DNA from: Candidatus Dadabacteria bacterium
Lineage (GTDB): Bacteria; Desulfobacterota_D; UBA1144; Nemesobacterales; Nemesobacteraceae
Assembly: GCA_022826905.1 (NCBI GenBank)
Contig: JAJDUA010000008.1
Coordinates: forward strand, 26,315 to 90,314
DNA length: 64,000 bases
Direction of reading: 5' to 3'
Below the pieces are notes generated by a model. The model was not told the origin of the DNA. It worked only from the letters and a program-made list of their open reading frames with translations, and did not search any database. This document shows positions 45,980 to 55,994 of the stretch, in pieces (the stretch's first letter is position 1; the number at the start of each line of letters is the position of its first letter). Position numbers and translations under genes: made by a program.

Positions 45980-48559
45980 TTACCCGAAAGTAAAGTCTCC
46001 TTCTTTGTCCAGATCCACCTTTACAGTGCTTGAGTTCTTAAAACTTCCTTTCAGTATCTTACTTGCAAGCGGATCCTGTATGTATTTCTGTACGGAGCGT
46101 TTAAGTGGCCTTGCCCCGAAAGCAGGGTCGTAACCAATATCAACCAGCCTTGTAACCGCTTTCTCGGATAGTTCTATGCCAAGATTCTTCTCCGCAAGCC
46201 TCTCTCTTAGATATCCGATCTGGATTTTGGCTATCTTCAAGAGGTCTGCTCTTTTCAGACCGCTGAATATGACAACTTCGTCAATTCTGTTTAGAAACTC
46301 GGGACGAAAATAATTCCTGAGCATCTCGTTTACTTTGTTTTCCATCTCCTCGCCGTTCCCCGGCGATTCCTGTATGTGCTGGCTTCCGAGGTTTGAGGTC
46401 ATTATTATCACCGTGTTGCGGAAGTCCACGGTTCTCCCCTGTCCATCTGTGAGCCTTCCGTCGTCAAGAATCTGAAGAAGCAGGTTAAACACATCGGAGT
46501 GCGCTTTTTCTATCTCGTCAAAAAGCACCACGGAATAGGGTCGTCTCCTCACGGCTTCTGAGATCTGGCCTCCCTCTTCGTATCCGATGTAGCCCGGCGG
46601 GGCTCCAATCAGTCTTGATACCGAATGCTTCTCCATATATTCGCTCATGTCAATCCGTACAATCGCGTCTTCGTCGTCAAACATGAACTCGGCAAGCGAT
46701 CTGGCGAGTTCAGTCTTCCCGACTCCGGTAGGTCCGAGGAAGATAAACGAGCTTATGGGCCTTTTCGGATCGGAGAGTCCGGCCCTTGACCTCCGAAGCG
46801 CATTTGAGACCAATCTTGTCGGCTCCGGCTGTCCCACCACCCGTTTCGAGAGCCTCTCTTCCATGTAAACAAGTTTCTCGACCTCCTCCTCGACCAGACT
46901 TGACATCGGTATTCCCGTCCACTTCGATACAACCGTGGCTATATCCTCGGCGCCCACTTCCTCACGAAGCATTTTCCTCTGACTCTGTATTTCGGAAAGT
47001 TCAGCACCTAGGCTTTCCATATTCTTTTCAAGCTCCGGGATCCTGCCGTAAAGAAATTCGGATGCGCGGGAGAGATCTCCTTCTCTCTGCGCTCTCTCCG
47101 CATCCATTCTTCCGGTTTCTATCTCTTCTTTGGTCTTTCTTATTCTCGATATGCAGTCTTTTTCCTTCTGCCAGTGCGCTTCAAGCGTCTCTGCTTCTCT
47201 CTTCAGTTCCGAGAGATTTTTCTCAATCTCTTCAAGCTTTCCCAGAAGTTCAGGATCCTGCTCTTTTCTGAATCCCTCCCTTTCTATTTCAAGGCGCACT
47301 ATCTTTCTCTTTATTTCATCTATTTCGGTAGGCACGGAGTCAATCTCCATTTTGAGCCGCGCAGAGGCCTCATCCATGAGATCAACGGCCTTATCGGGCA
47401 GAAACCTCCCGGAGATATACCTGTTTGAGAGCTGGGAAGCGGCAACGAGAGCCTCGTCCTTGATTTTCACCCCGTGGTGAACCTCGTATTTTTCCTTAAG
47501 ACCCCTTAGGATCGACACGGTTTCCTCCACAGAGGGTTCATCGACATAGACCTGCTGGAACCTCCGCTCAAGGGCTGCGTCCTTTTCTATGTGATTTCTG
47601 TATTCATCAAGAGTGGTCGCACCTATACAGTGAAGTTCTCCGCGCGCAAGGGCCGGCTTCAGCATGTTTGACGCGTCTATTGCCCCATCGGCCGCTCCGG
47701 CTCCTACTACGGTGTGTATTTCGTCTATGAAGAGAATTATCTCACCTTGGGACTCCGTAACTTCCTTCAGCACAGCCTTGAGTCTTTCCTCGAACTGTCC
47801 CCTGTACTTTGCCCCGGCAAGCAGCGATCCCAGATCGAGGGAAATCAGCTTTTTGTCTTTAAGTCCCTCGGGGATATCGGAGTCAACTATACGCTGGGCG
47901 AGTCCTTCGATTATGGCGGTTTTCCCCACCCCGGGTTCCCCTATGAGTACCGGGTTGTTCTTCGTTCTTCGAAGAAGTACCCGGACCACATTCCTTATCT
48001 CATCGTCTCTCCCTATAACAGGGTCTACCTTCCCGCTTCGGGCAAGTTCTGTGAAATCCTTTCCATACTGGCGAAGCGGCTCCATGGTATCTTCAGGGTT
48101 CTGCGTGTTCACTGTCTGGCTACCTCTCAGTTCTTTCAGTACTTTTAAGATCCTTTCCTTAGTCACGTCTGATTCTGAAAATCCGTTTCCCAGAGCCCCG
48201 GAGGCGTGAGAAACAATTCCAATCAGAAGGTGCTCCGTGCTTACATACGCATCTCCAAGATCTTGCGCTTCCTTGTCGGCTGACCGGATGGCGGAATCAA
48301 GTTCCCTGCTCATGTATATCCGGTCGGATACCCCTTTTACCTTTGGAAACTTGGATATCTGCTCGGCGGCAATCCGCACAAGCTCCCCAGGGTCGGATTC
48401 CAGTCGCTCCAGAATCCTTGTTGGCATCCCGGGCTGGCTCACCAGGGCCGCGAACAGGTGCGGCAGGTCAATCACCTGATTCCTGCCGTCGCTAGCTGCG
48501 TTTCGGGCCTCCACGATAGCTTCTTGGGCTTTTAAGGTTAATTTTTCGGATGAAATCAT
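45980..48559 (-). CDS. clpB: Chaperone ClpB (Hsp100 disaggregase)
   Basis: An 859-aa AAA+ protein that pulls apart aggregates with DnaK/DnaJ. N-terminal Clp repeats (residues ~5-145) precede the first AAA module with GEPGVGKTA and [10 protein letters not shown], the long middle coiled coil (about 400-520) that marks ClpB, and the second module with [10 protein letters not shown] chose ATG 48559; a GTG three codons earlier is possible. No sigma32 promoter is evident. Confidence 0.97.
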   Translation of the reverse strand: MISSEKLTLKAQEAIVEARNAASDGRNQVIDLPHLFAALVSQPGMPTRILERLESDPGELVRIAAEQISKFPKVKGVSDRIYMSRELDSAIRSADKEAQDLGDAYVSTEHLLIGIVSHASGALGNGFSESDVTKERILKVLKELRGSQTVNTQNPEDTMEPLRQYGKDFTELARSGKVDPVIGRDDEIRNVVRVLLRRTKNNPVLIGEPGVGKTAIIEGLAQRIVDSDIPEGLKDKKLISLDLGSLLAGAKYRGQFEERLKAVLKEVTESQGEIILFIDEIHTVVGAGAADGAIDASNMLKPALARGELHCIGATTLDEYRNHIEKDAALERRFQQVYVDEPSVEETVSILRGLKEKYEVHHGVKIKDEALVAASQLSNRYISGRFLPDKAVDLMDEASARLKMEIDSVPTEIDEIKRKIVRLEIEREGFRKEQDPELLGKLEEIEKNLSELKREAETLEAHWQKEKDCISRIRKTKEEIETGRMDAERAQREGDLSRASEFLYGRIPELEKNMESLGAELSEIQSQRKMLREEVGAEDIATVVSKWTGIPMSSLVEEEVEKLVYMEERLSKRVVGQPEPTRLVSNALRRSRAGLSDPKRPISSFIFLGPTGVGKTELARSLAEFMFDDEDAIVRIDMSEYMEKHSVSRLIGAPPGYIGYEEGGQISEAVRRRPYSVVLFDEIEKAHSDVFNLLLQILDDGRLTDGQGRTVDFRNTVIIMTSNLGSQHIQESPGNGEEMENKVNEMLRNYFRPEFLNRIDEVVIFSGLKRADLLKIAKIQIGYLRERLAEKNLGIELSEKAVTRLVDIGYDPAFGARPLKRSVQKYIQDPLASKILKGSFKNSSTVKVDLDKEGDFTFG

Positions 48560-48747
48560 CTCAAACACAAAATAATTCTTCTTTGTACGGAATCAAGAAT
48601 TTGTCTGAAATTGAAAACCGGTGGGATAGGGGAACAAGAAAAGGTTGCGCAATACTCCCCTGAGTGCGATAAAAAACCGCACGCATAAATTGGATGCAGA
48701 GAAAAAAACGGGAGATTGCAAGGAACGCCGATTAAGACGTGTCTGCG

Positions 48748-49902
48748 TTATTTCCCGAGGATGCTCACAACGCAGGTAATTCCGTCCATGGCAGGCTGGG
48801 CACCTCCCATAGTCTCGATAATGCCGACTTTCGCATCTTTTACTTGACGCTCCGGTTCGACTTCCTCTCTTAGCTGCCTCACGATCTCGGCAGTCTGAAG
48901 AAGTCCCGTAGCTCCGACCGGATGTCCCCGTGAAAGCAGGCCGCCACTTGGATTAACCGCGACTTTGTCGCCTCCGACCCACGTACTTTTTTCGTCTATG
49001 AGAGTCGCTCCCTCTCCCTTCTCGCAAAAGCCGAGAGATTCAACAACCATCATTTCCGCTATTGAGAAAGCATCGTGAATTTCAGCCACGTCCATGTCCT
49101 CAGGTCCCAGTCCCGCCATTTCATAAGCCATCTGAGAAGTTCTCCAGACATTCTCAGAAGGATCACAGGTAAGACCCGTGGGACTGCTGTATTTGCCCGA
49201 CTGGGCAACGCAGCCTAGGATTTTTACCGGCATTTTTTTAGCGAGATCTCCAACATGTTCCTCGGAGCACAGTACCGCGGCCGCGGCGGCGTCTCCAACG
49301 GGACAGCACATGTTGCGCGTAAGCGGGTCGGCGATAACCGGCGCGTTCAGCACTTCTTCTACGGTTGTAGGCTTTCTGTACTGGGCAAGAGGGTTGAGCG
49401 AAGCATGGTAGCGGCTCTTTACGACGACTTCCGCCAGTTGCTCCAGAGTGACCCCGTATTCGCTCATGTACTTTGAAGCTCTTATCGCGTAGAGTCCGGG
49501 CATTCCCATGCCGATGGATACCTCAAGGTCGTCTTCCTCGAGGGGTAGGGGACCCCCGGAGAGAATTCTGCTTAGATTCTCAACACCAAGAGCAAGCGCT
49601 ATGTCATACTGACCGTAGGCTATGGTTCTCCAGGCTTCCCAGAGGGAAAGCGTTCCGCTTCCGCAGGCACCCTCCACGTTTATGGTAGGCTGCCCGACGA
49701 GCCCTATATCCTTAAGCGCTCTCTGACCGACTCCCATGCCTTGGTAGACATGGCCGCAAAAGGCGATTTCTATTTTTCGCGCATGAATTCCCGAGTCCTG
49801 TACTGCGGCCCATGCGGCTTCTCGTGCGAGAATGTGAGCCGCTTTATCGGGAAATCTTCCGCAGGCGGTGTTTCCCACTCCTATGATATATACGTCTCTC
49901 AT
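48748..49902 (-). CDS. Thiolase-family protein (SCP2/acetyl-CoA acetyltransferase-like)
   Basis: A 384-aa thiolase-fold enzyme. The nucleophile is Cys80 in GACGSGT, and the C-terminal NPSGGLLSRGHPVGATG gives the conserved His. It belongs to the SCP-x-type branch often paired with a DUF35 OB-fold protein, which is absent here. Acyl-CoA substrate unknown. It diverges from the nitroreductase gene. Confidence 0.9.
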   Translation of the reverse strand: MRDVYIIGVGNTACGRFPDKAAHILAREAAWAAVQDSGIHARKIEIAFCGHVYQGMGVGQRALKDIGLVGQPTINVEGACGSGTLSLWEAWRTIAYGQYDIALALGVENLSRILSGGPLPLEEDDLEVSIGMGMPGLYAIRASKYMSEYGVTLEQLAEVVVKSRYHASLNPLAQYRKPTTVEEVLNAPVIADPLTRNMCCPVGDAAAAAVLCSEEHVGDLAKKMPVKILGCVAQSGKYSSPTGLTCDPSENVWRTSQMAYEMAGLGPEDMDVAEIHDAFSIAEMMVVESLGFCEKGEGATLIDEKSTWVGGDKVAVNPSGGLLSRGHPVGATGLLQTAEIVRQLREEVEPERQVKDAKVGIIETMGGAQPAMDGITCVVSILGK

Positions 49903-50090
49903 TAATAACTCCTCCTGCTTGCGCTATAAATTCGGCGATAAATGTATACCAAATTATCCGTATTGTAAAATTTAGGGGATTTTGATTTTTAATGATGAAA
50001 TTTCTGCGATTTAGTGGTATGATGTTCGGAGATGTTTTGCAGTTTCAGCTTTATTTTGAACAAAAAATACCCAGATAGGAGGTTATTAAT

Positions 50091-51107
50091 ATGAGTGATG
50101 TACCAAGTGCCAGCGAAGTTGGTAGTATCATGGACACCTTCAGTTCCATAGGACTAAGAAGGTCCATCAGGTGGTATGAGCCGAATAAGTCCGTTGAGAA
50201 ATGGAAGGTTCAGGCCATGCTGGAAGCTGCCAGACTTTCTCCTACGGCAGGCAACTTCAATGGACAAAGAGCAATAGTTGTATACAGGGATGAAGATCCC
50301 GAAATATGGGAGTTTATATCCGACTGGAGTCAGATCACAACGCAGATGGCTCCCGTGCTTATCTTCTGGTGCTATGACATGGGCAACTACGACACAATGG
50401 GTCAGTCTATCCACGACCTTCTAAGAACCGGAGCACTCGATAAGGCGCATGGCTGGGAATATGACAGGGTATCCAGACTGTTCCCGCTTCCTGCAATGCT
50501 TCCCGATGCGGTACTGCACCGCCTTGCCGCAATCGATCTTGGAAACGCGATACAGAACGCCTGTCTTGTTGCGACGTCCTTGGGTCTTGGGACCTGTCTT
50601 AACGGCGCCAGCGGTGGAGCCAGAAGGAATACGAAAGCGAAATTCAACCTTCCGGACACTTACGTGTTCAGTTGGCTTATGACCGTCGGCTATCCCGCGG
50701 AGAGCATGGACGGCGGCGGAGCAAGAAGCCGACCCCCGTTTGAAACCATGTTCTTCGAAAAACAGGTTGGAAACCCCTTCGAGAGAAATCCCGAGGTAGT
50801 AAAACTTCTACAGGATCTGAACATGCTTCAGCCAGCAGGACCTCTTCCGGGAAGACTTGAGGAGATCAACAAGCTCACCAGGCGTTTCGGTCTCGGAGAC
50901 GAGTGGCTTACGGACTGGAAGCTCGAAGATTCCCAGCTTGGAGACCTTGCGGGAGACAAAAAGCCTGCCCCCCTCAGTGCCGAGGAAGTTCGGGCTACGG
51001 CCGCAGGTGCATCCGCTGATCCCTCAGGCTTTACTCTCAAACCGACGGTAAAGCGGGAGGAGATCCAGAAGTACAGAGAGGAAAAAGGCATAGGAGATGC
51101 CGACTAG
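50091..51107 (+). CDS. Nitroreductase-family flavoprotein, extended form
   Basis: A 338-aa protein. Residues ~15-220 are an FMN nitroreductase fold (RRSIRWYEP near the start, SPTAGNFNGQRAIVV, and ATSLGLGTCLNGA later). The ~110-residue C-terminal extension is unusual and rich in charged residues and Pro/Ala. AGGAGG precedes ATG 50091. Substrate unknown. A small membrane protein gene follows and probably shares its transcript. Confidence 0.85.
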   Translation: MSDVPSASEVGSIMDTFSSIGLRRSIRWYEPNKSVEKWKVQAMLEAARLSPTAGNFNGQRAIVVYRDEDPEIWEFISDWSQITTQMAPVLIFWCYDMGNYDTMGQSIHDLLRTGALDKAHGWEYDRVSRLFPLPAMLPDAVLHRLAAIDLGNAIQNACLVATSLGLGTCLNGASGGARRNTKAKFNLPDTYVFSWLMTVGYPAESMDGGGARSRPPFETMFFEKQVGNPFERNPEVVKLLQDLNMLQPAGPLPGRLEEINKLTRRFGLGDEWLTDWKLEDSQLGDLAGDKKPAPLSAEEVRATAAGASADPSGFTLKPTVKREEIQKYREEKGIGDAD

Positions 51108-51139
51108 TTCTAATCAAAAAAAACAAGGAGGTTTTGGTA

Positions 51140-51331
51140 ATGGCAGAGATAACGCTGAATATTCCAGATCCGATTCATGACAGGATAAAAAGAAGGGCCG
51201 AGCAAACCAAAAATACCGACATTGGTATTATAATCGCTACTCTGGCTCTTACTTTTGGCGCTGCGTTTTATGACCATACAAAGTGGCTTCAGAATCTAGA
51301 TGGAGTGGACGACAAGTCCAAGCCTTGGTAA
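51140..51331 (+). CDS. Small single-span membrane protein
   Basis: A 63-aa protein I do not recognise. The N-terminal ITLNIPDPIHDRIKRRAE segment resembles a short beta strand and helix of ribbon-helix-helix type; residues ~27-45 (IGIIIATLALTFGAAF) form a membrane span and the tail is polar. AAGGAGG lies before ATG 51140, and a strong terminator follows, so it is very likely expressed with the nitroreductase. Confidence 0.7.
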   Translation: MAEITLNIPDPIHDRIKRRAEQTKNTDIGIIIATLALTFGAAFYDHTKWLQNLDGVDDKSKPW

Positions 51332-51351
51332 GGTCACAGAAGTAAAAGACG

Positions 51352-51388
51352 AAAAGGGGATGTTCGTGCAAACGGTCATCCCCTTTTT
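51352..51388 (+). terminator. Rho-independent terminator of the nitroreductase transcript
   Basis: AAAAGGGGATG (51352-51362) pairs perfectly with CATCCCCTTTT (51377-51387) around a 14-nt loop and ends in a T-rich run. Confidence 0.9.
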
Positions 51389-51430
51389 GTCTTGCTTTTA
51401 CGAACAATACTGCTAAAGCCCGTTGGGAAA

Positions 51431-53170
51431 CTAAAGCGAGCTATGCAGCAGGGAAGGCGAGAAACTGCCTTTCAGTTCTTCCCCCAAGTTAAAATTCTGG
51501 AGTTTGGCATCCGCATCAGTTTCTTCAACGAATTTCTCTATATAGAGAAGCAAATCCCTGAAATTTTTTCCTTTTCTGGCTGATATAAACGGCGTCCCAG
51601 GAAATGTCTCGAGAAGAGCAGCTTGTGTGTCCGCATCGGCCTGATCAATCTTATTAAACACGAGAACACTTGGTATGTTTTCGAACTCCATGGATTCTAC
51701 GATCTTAATTACCGAATCTATTTTTTCTCTGACCTCAGGATCGCTTGCGTCTGCAACGTGAAACAGCAGGTCAGCTTCACCTATTTCTTCAAGCGTTGCC
51801 CTGAACGCATTTATGAGTTCTTTTGGGAGTTTGCTTATAAAGCCCACAGTGTCAGTCATAAGCACCTGTCTTCCTCCAGGAAGCATGACCTTCCTTGTCG
51901 TCGGGTTAAGAGTCGAGAAAAGCTTGTCCTGAGTAACGATGGAGGACTTGGTCAGGCGGTTAAAAAGGGTGGATTTGCCGACATTTGTGTATCCTATGAA
52001 GGACAGGGTCGGAATTTTTGAGGTTTTTCTGTTTTTCCTTGTGTGTTCCCTTCTTCTGCAAAGGCCGTCAATCTGTTTTTCGAGCTGTTCGATCTGTTTT
52101 CTTATGTTTCTTCTTTCCTGCTCAAGCTTCTTCTCTCCAGGGCCTCTCGTGCCTATCCCGCCCCCCAGTTGGGAAAAAGCCGTTCCCTTGCCTTTGAGCC
52201 TCGGCAAATTGTACTGGAACTCGGCAAGCCTTGCCTGGATTTTTCCTTCGTTTGTTTTGGCGTGTTTCGCAAATATCTGTATTATCAGCTGGCTTCGGTC
52301 CATTATATCAAGACCGGATTCCTCTCCGATAGCGTTTGCCTGGGCGGGGGTAAGTTCCGTGTCAAAAATTATGGTATCGGCCCCGAGGTGCTTTGCATGA
52401 AGAGCAATCTCCCTGAGTTTTCCTCTGCCGACGAGGTAACGGGGATCAACGTTCTTTCTTGTCTGAACCACCTTGTCGAGCACTACTTTCTCTGCGGAAA
52501 GAGCCAGGGAATCAAGCTCATCCACAGATTTTTCAGCAAGGTAGCGAAACTTGGTGCTAAACCCCACAAGTATGACTCCTTCCCTGTTTTCCTTGCCCCC
52601 GTTTTTGAGAAAAGCGCTCCTCAGGGACTGTTCTATGGCATTTATTTCCTGTTCAAGATTAATATTTATGCGACCTACATCAGAAAATTTCGAAATCTCC
52701 CATTTTGCTTGGCTCTCTCCGTCTGGTGGAACAAGGTTCGCATATTCAAAGCGTCCCGTTGAACCGTTCTCACCCAGAGACACAGAAGCTACCAGGTCAA
52801 GCCTTTCATTTGCCAGGGTTGTTAGATCAGAATTCGTGAGACCGACTCCCTTGAGGTTAGTCCTTACGACGCGAAATCCCCTGAGCCTGTATTTCGCTCT
52901 TCGCATCCTTCCAAGCAGGTTTTCAAAAGGAAAATCGCAAGGTTCTCCGATGAATACAAATCTTATCTTTCCTCTACGGTCGATAAATGCCGTTATGGTT
53001 TTTTGGAGTTCTTTTGAGAAGGCTAAGAGAGTACGGGTGAATTCAAGTGTTACAAGACGATCCTGAGGAATTTTCCTCTTGTATATTCTGAGCAGGTTCT
53101 TCAGGTCGCTTCTGGTGAGACCTGAGGTGTTTCCATGGATTCTGTCTATCTTTTGTCCCCCTTGAAGCAT
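51431..53170 (-). CDS. hflX: GTPase HflX, long form
   Basis: A 579-aa ribosome-associated GTPase, longer than the ~430-aa E. coli protein because of an N-terminal domain (residues ~1-180) beginning IHGNTSGL, as in other long HflX proteins. The core has GPGEKKLEQERRNI, the G1 loop GYTNVGKST, TDTVGFISKLP (G3) and NKID (G4). TATAAT (53181-53176, minus) lies only 5 bp before the ATG, which hints at a leaderless mRNA, but I see no -35 box. Confidence 0.93.
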   Translation of the reverse strand: MLQGGQKIDRIHGNTSGLTRSDLKNLLRIYKRKIPQDRLVTLEFTRTLLAFSKELQKTITAFIDRRGKIRFVFIGEPCDFPFENLLGRMRRAKYRLRGFRVVRTNLKGVGLTNSDLTTLANERLDLVASVSLGENGSTGRFEYANLVPPDGESQAKWEISKFSDVGRININLEQEINAIEQSLRSAFLKNGGKENREGVILVGFSTKFRYLAEKSVDELDSLALSAEKVVLDKVVQTRKNVDPRYLVGRGKLREIALHAKHLGADTIIFDTELTPAQANAIGEESGLDIMDRSQLIIQIFAKHAKTNEGKIQARLAEFQYNLPRLKGKGTAFSQLGGGIGTRGPGEKKLEQERRNIRKQIEQLEKQIDGLCRRREHTRKNRKTSKIPTLSFIGYTNVGKSTLFNRLTKSSIVTQDKLFSTLNPTTRKVMLPGGRQVLMTDTVGFISKLPKELINAFRATLEEIGEADLLFHVADASDPEVREKIDSVIKIVESMEFENIPSVLVFNKIDQADADTQAALLETFPGTPFISARKGKNFRDLLLYIEKFVEETDADAKLQNFNLGEELKGSFSPSLLHSSL

Positions 53171-53324
53171 ATATTATTATATCGAGCAAAGAATTTGAAG
53201 CGTTTTCAGCGAAGAATGAGAAAAAACTTGCCGATTTGCCGATTTTTCAACACTTAAAACGACAAAGTTTTTTGTCCGCGGACTCCAAGCAGAAAGCGGA
53301 AAGTCGGGGTAATGCGCAGTGGAA

Positions 53325-53792
53325 ATGGGAAAAGAGCTATGGATTGCCGAGTTCTACGAAAAGGAAAAGGTCCCGGCTGACTCGGATAAAACCTGCGAAG
53401 AGAGGGAAAAGGTCTCGGATTTTCTCCGCCGCGGCTTTGAGACCTGCGTTGAGTCTTTGAATGAAGAATATGGCCAAGACGCAATCAGCGTAATTGCTTC
53501 GCCTCGGGGTTTTATGCACGCGGTTTTTGATGCGGATGCAGAGACCCTGGGTTTTCTGCTGCTTTTCGGAACCTCGAAACTGGTAATGGTGTTTTGCGGG
53601 GATGGAAACGCCGTTACATTTGTCGGGAGGAAAATTGATTCCGGTTCCCAAAACCAGAAGAAAAACTTAAAACTTCTCGGGGCAGTCTGGGAAGAGGCAG
53701 AAGACGGAAAATATCTTTTCCGGGACAGTACGGGAGTGGAGATTGAAATCCGCGAACTTATCCTGCGGATAATCCGTTGGGGTACGGGCTAA
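53325..53792 (+). CDS. Hypothetical protein
   Basis: A 155-aa soluble protein I do not recognise. It has a charged N-terminus, a middle with strands (AISVIASP, LGFLLLFGTSKLVMVFCG, AVTFVGRK) and a C-terminal EIEIRELILRIIRW. A GTG at 53319 is an alternative start. Its stop overlaps a possible 38-aa minus-strand gene by 4 bp. Confidence 0.5.
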   Translation: MGKELWIAEFYEKEKVPADSDKTCEEREKVSDFLRRGFETCVESLNEEYGQDAISVIASPRGFMHAVFDADAETLGFLLLFGTSKLVMVFCGDGNAVTFVGRKIDSGSQNQKKNLKLLGAVWEEAEDGKYLFRDSTGVEIEIRELILRIIRWGTG

Positions 53793-53905
53793 GGAGTAAG
53801 GACGATGTGCGTCAGAAAGGCGATGACCATTATGAGTCCTATGAGCAGCGGTACGCCAAGGATGTAGTGAAACCCTTCTTTTTCGTGCGGTTCAAGATCA
53901 AACAT
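53789..53905 (-). CDS. Possible 38-aa single-span membrane protein
   Basis: A short frame encoding MFDLEPHEKE, then a hydrophobic helix (about residues 13-35, containing GVPLLIGLIMVIAFL) and a short tail. It is bounded on both sides, matches no known family I recall, and has no clear ribosome site. The soluble-charged head and clean helix look like a real small protein; coding is unproven. Confidence 0.4.
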   Translation of the reverse strand: MFDLEPHEKEGFHYILGVPLLIGLIMVIAFLTHIVLTP

Positions 53906-53988
53906 TACGGCGCAAGAATAACCTATGCTTTTTGTCATTGCAAAGATTTATTGAAGAGGTCCTGAAACTTTGTTAGATTCTTACGGTG

Positions 53989-54885
53989 ATGATCGAATAT
54001 GTAACACCTTTTTTCCGCCCTCCAAGCGAGCACAAAAGCTTCATTCTGCAGGCGACTATAGGCTGTTCCCACAACAAGTGCACCTATTGCGCCATGTACA
54101 GAAAAGAAACCCAGAAGTTCAGGGTAAGGCCTATGGGCGAAATAAAAGAAATTATTGATGCCGCGGCAAAGAGCGGTTTGCTTGAACGAAGAGTTTTCAT
54201 CGCGGACGGCAACGCGCTTGTGCTCTCCACGGCTAAGCTGATGGAGATAATGGATTATCTCCATGAAAACGCCCCGGATCTTGAGAGGATCACCGTGTAT
54301 GCGAACATAGGGGACATACTCAGGAAATCAGTTGAAGACCTCACACGTCTTCGGGAAAACGGCCTCAGCATGGTCTACATAGGTTTTGAGAGCGGAGACG
54401 ATGTGGTTCTCGAGAGAATAGAGAAGGGAGCGAATTTTGCCGAGACAGTTGAAGCCTCAAAAAAACTTAAGGCTTCAGGGATAATGAACTCGGTCATGGT
54501 ACTTCTCGGTATCGGCGGGAAGGACAGGAGCAGTGAACACGCCTTGGCTACCGGGAAGCTTCTTACCGAGTGTGACCCGGAGTATGTCGGGGCTCTTTCT
54601 CTCCAGCTTCGTCCCGGGGCACCGATTTACGAGCAATGGCAGGAAGGCCTGTTTGAGCTTCCGGACAAGTTCCAGATGATAGAGGAGCTTGAGACTATTG
54701 TTGAGAATACGGAGCTTTCCGACGGCTATTTCTACTCGAATCACATATCAAATTATCTTCCCGTCAGGGCGAAATTCCCCGAGGAAAAAAACAGAGTTCT
54801 TGAAGATATAAAAGAAGTGTTAAAAACTAGAGACGAAGCTTTCCTTCGTCCAGATTACTACAGAGACGTGGTTAACCAGTACTGA
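53989..54885 (+). CDS. Radical SAM protein, Elp3/MiaB-like barrel
   Basis: A 298-aa radical SAM enzyme. The cluster Cys are Cys26-x4-Cys31-x2-Cys34 (GCSHNKCTYC), not the usual x3 spacing; I recall this GCS.N.C.FC form as a conserved subfamily. The barrel continues with FIADGNALVL and YIGFESGDD. Substrate unknown. ATG 53989 chosen; GTG 53986 precedes it. It is followed by the LLM flavin gene. Confidence 0.85.
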   Translation: MIEYVTPFFRPPSEHKSFILQATIGCSHNKCTYCAMYRKETQKFRVRPMGEIKEIIDAAAKSGLLERRVFIADGNALVLSTAKLMEIMDYLHENAPDLERITVYANIGDILRKSVEDLTRLRENGLSMVYIGFESGDDVVLERIEKGANFAETVEASKKLKASGIMNSVMVLLGIGGKDRSSEHALATGKLLTECDPEYVGALSLQLRPGAPIYEQWQEGLFELPDKFQMIEELETIVENTELSDGYFYSNHISNYLPVRAKFPEEKNRVLEDIKEVLKTRDEAFLRPDYYRDVVNQY

Positions 54886-54907
54886 AAAAAAACTTAAGGA
54901 GGCTAAA

Positions 54908-55840
54908 ATGGGAAAAATTGCAACAACTTCACCGGTTTGGGGATGCAGTGTGAGTGACCTTAGAGCACTCGCAGGAATTACTGAAGAAGCGGGTTTTGAC
55001 GGTATCTTCTCTCCCGAGGTACCGCCTTACAACGCCATAACGAACGCTCAGGTGTTTGCGGAGTGCACCGAAAAGATAAATGTCGGAACGTGGATAGCCA
55101 ACATATACATGCGCCAGCCTGTAATGGCTACCGCGACTGCGCTTACGATACAAGAAATAACGGGGGGAAGGATGATTCTCGGACTCGGAGTCAGCCACAG
55201 GCCCGTTAACAACAGATACGATATAGACATGGGAAACCCGATTGAGGCGATGAGGGACTATGTCGGGGAAGTGAGGGCCTTTGCCGACGGAACGTCTCCC
55301 AGGCTTTCTCTTAAAAGACCAACCGATCTCCCGGTCCATATAGCGGGACTTACCAAGGCCGCAGCGGAGCTTGCCGGAGAGGTTGCCGATGGCATAATGC
55401 CGTATCTTTGTCCTCCCGCTTATATCTCTACCTTAAAAGAACATGTTGCCGCGGGCGCCACGAAAGCAGAAAGGGATCCCTCAACCATATCAATTACAAA
55501 CGGCATTCCGTCCTTTGTCTCGGATGATGGGGCCGCGGCCGTCGCCGCAGCCAAAAGAGGGCTCGGTCCATACGCCAGGTTTCCTTTTTACCAGAGACTC
55601 ATAAGGAACATAGGTTTCGGGGATATAATCGACCAGGTGCAGGACGGAGCGAATCCGGCCGAAGTTTTCACGGACGAACTGATAGATTCAGTAGCGCTTG
55701 CCGGTACGCCCGATGACTGCAAGAAAAAGCTTGAAGAGCATTTCGCAGCCGGAGTCGATCTTGCAATATTGGTTCCCGGACCAGTAGGAAAACAGAGTAA
55801 TATAGAGGTAATGGAGATAACAGCTAAAGCGTATTCTTGA
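54908..55840 (+). CDS. LLM-class flavin-dependent oxidoreductase (luciferase-like)
   Basis: A 310-aa TIM-barrel flavoprotein using F420 or FMN. ALAGITEEAGFDGIFSPEVP occurs near the start, GGRMILGLGVSHRPVNN in the middle and LPVHIAGLTKAAAELAGEVADGIMP later. AAGGAGG precedes the ATG. Cofactor and substrate cannot be read from sequence. Confidence 0.88.
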   Translation: MGKIATTSPVWGCSVSDLRALAGITEEAGFDGIFSPEVPPYNAITNAQVFAECTEKINVGTWIANIYMRQPVMATATALTIQEITGGRMILGLGVSHRPVNNRYDIDMGNPIEAMRDYVGEVRAFADGTSPRLSLKRPTDLPVHIAGLTKAAAELAGEVADGIMPYLCPPAYISTLKEHVAAGATKAERDPSTISITNGIPSFVSDDGAAAVAAAKRGLGPYARFPFYQRLIRNIGFGDIIDQVQDGANPAEVFTDELIDSVALAGTPDDCKKKLEEHFAAGVDLAILVPGPVGKQSNIEVMEITAKAYS

Positions 55841-55994
55841 GGAGCTTTTGCATGTGTACTCTTTGACACAACATTGGATGTCCCTTAAGTCTTTCGTTTT
55901 AGGTCTATCCTTTCTTGTTATCGGAGGAAAAAACAGTAAGGTTCGTCCATGTCGTGCGCTAGATGTTAAAGGTTAACTACACTCGTAATTAAAC

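Noticed and set aside
48660..48690. GTGCG/CGCAC hairpin as the thiolase terminator
   Set aside because: Only 5 bp of stem and no T run follows on the minus strand.
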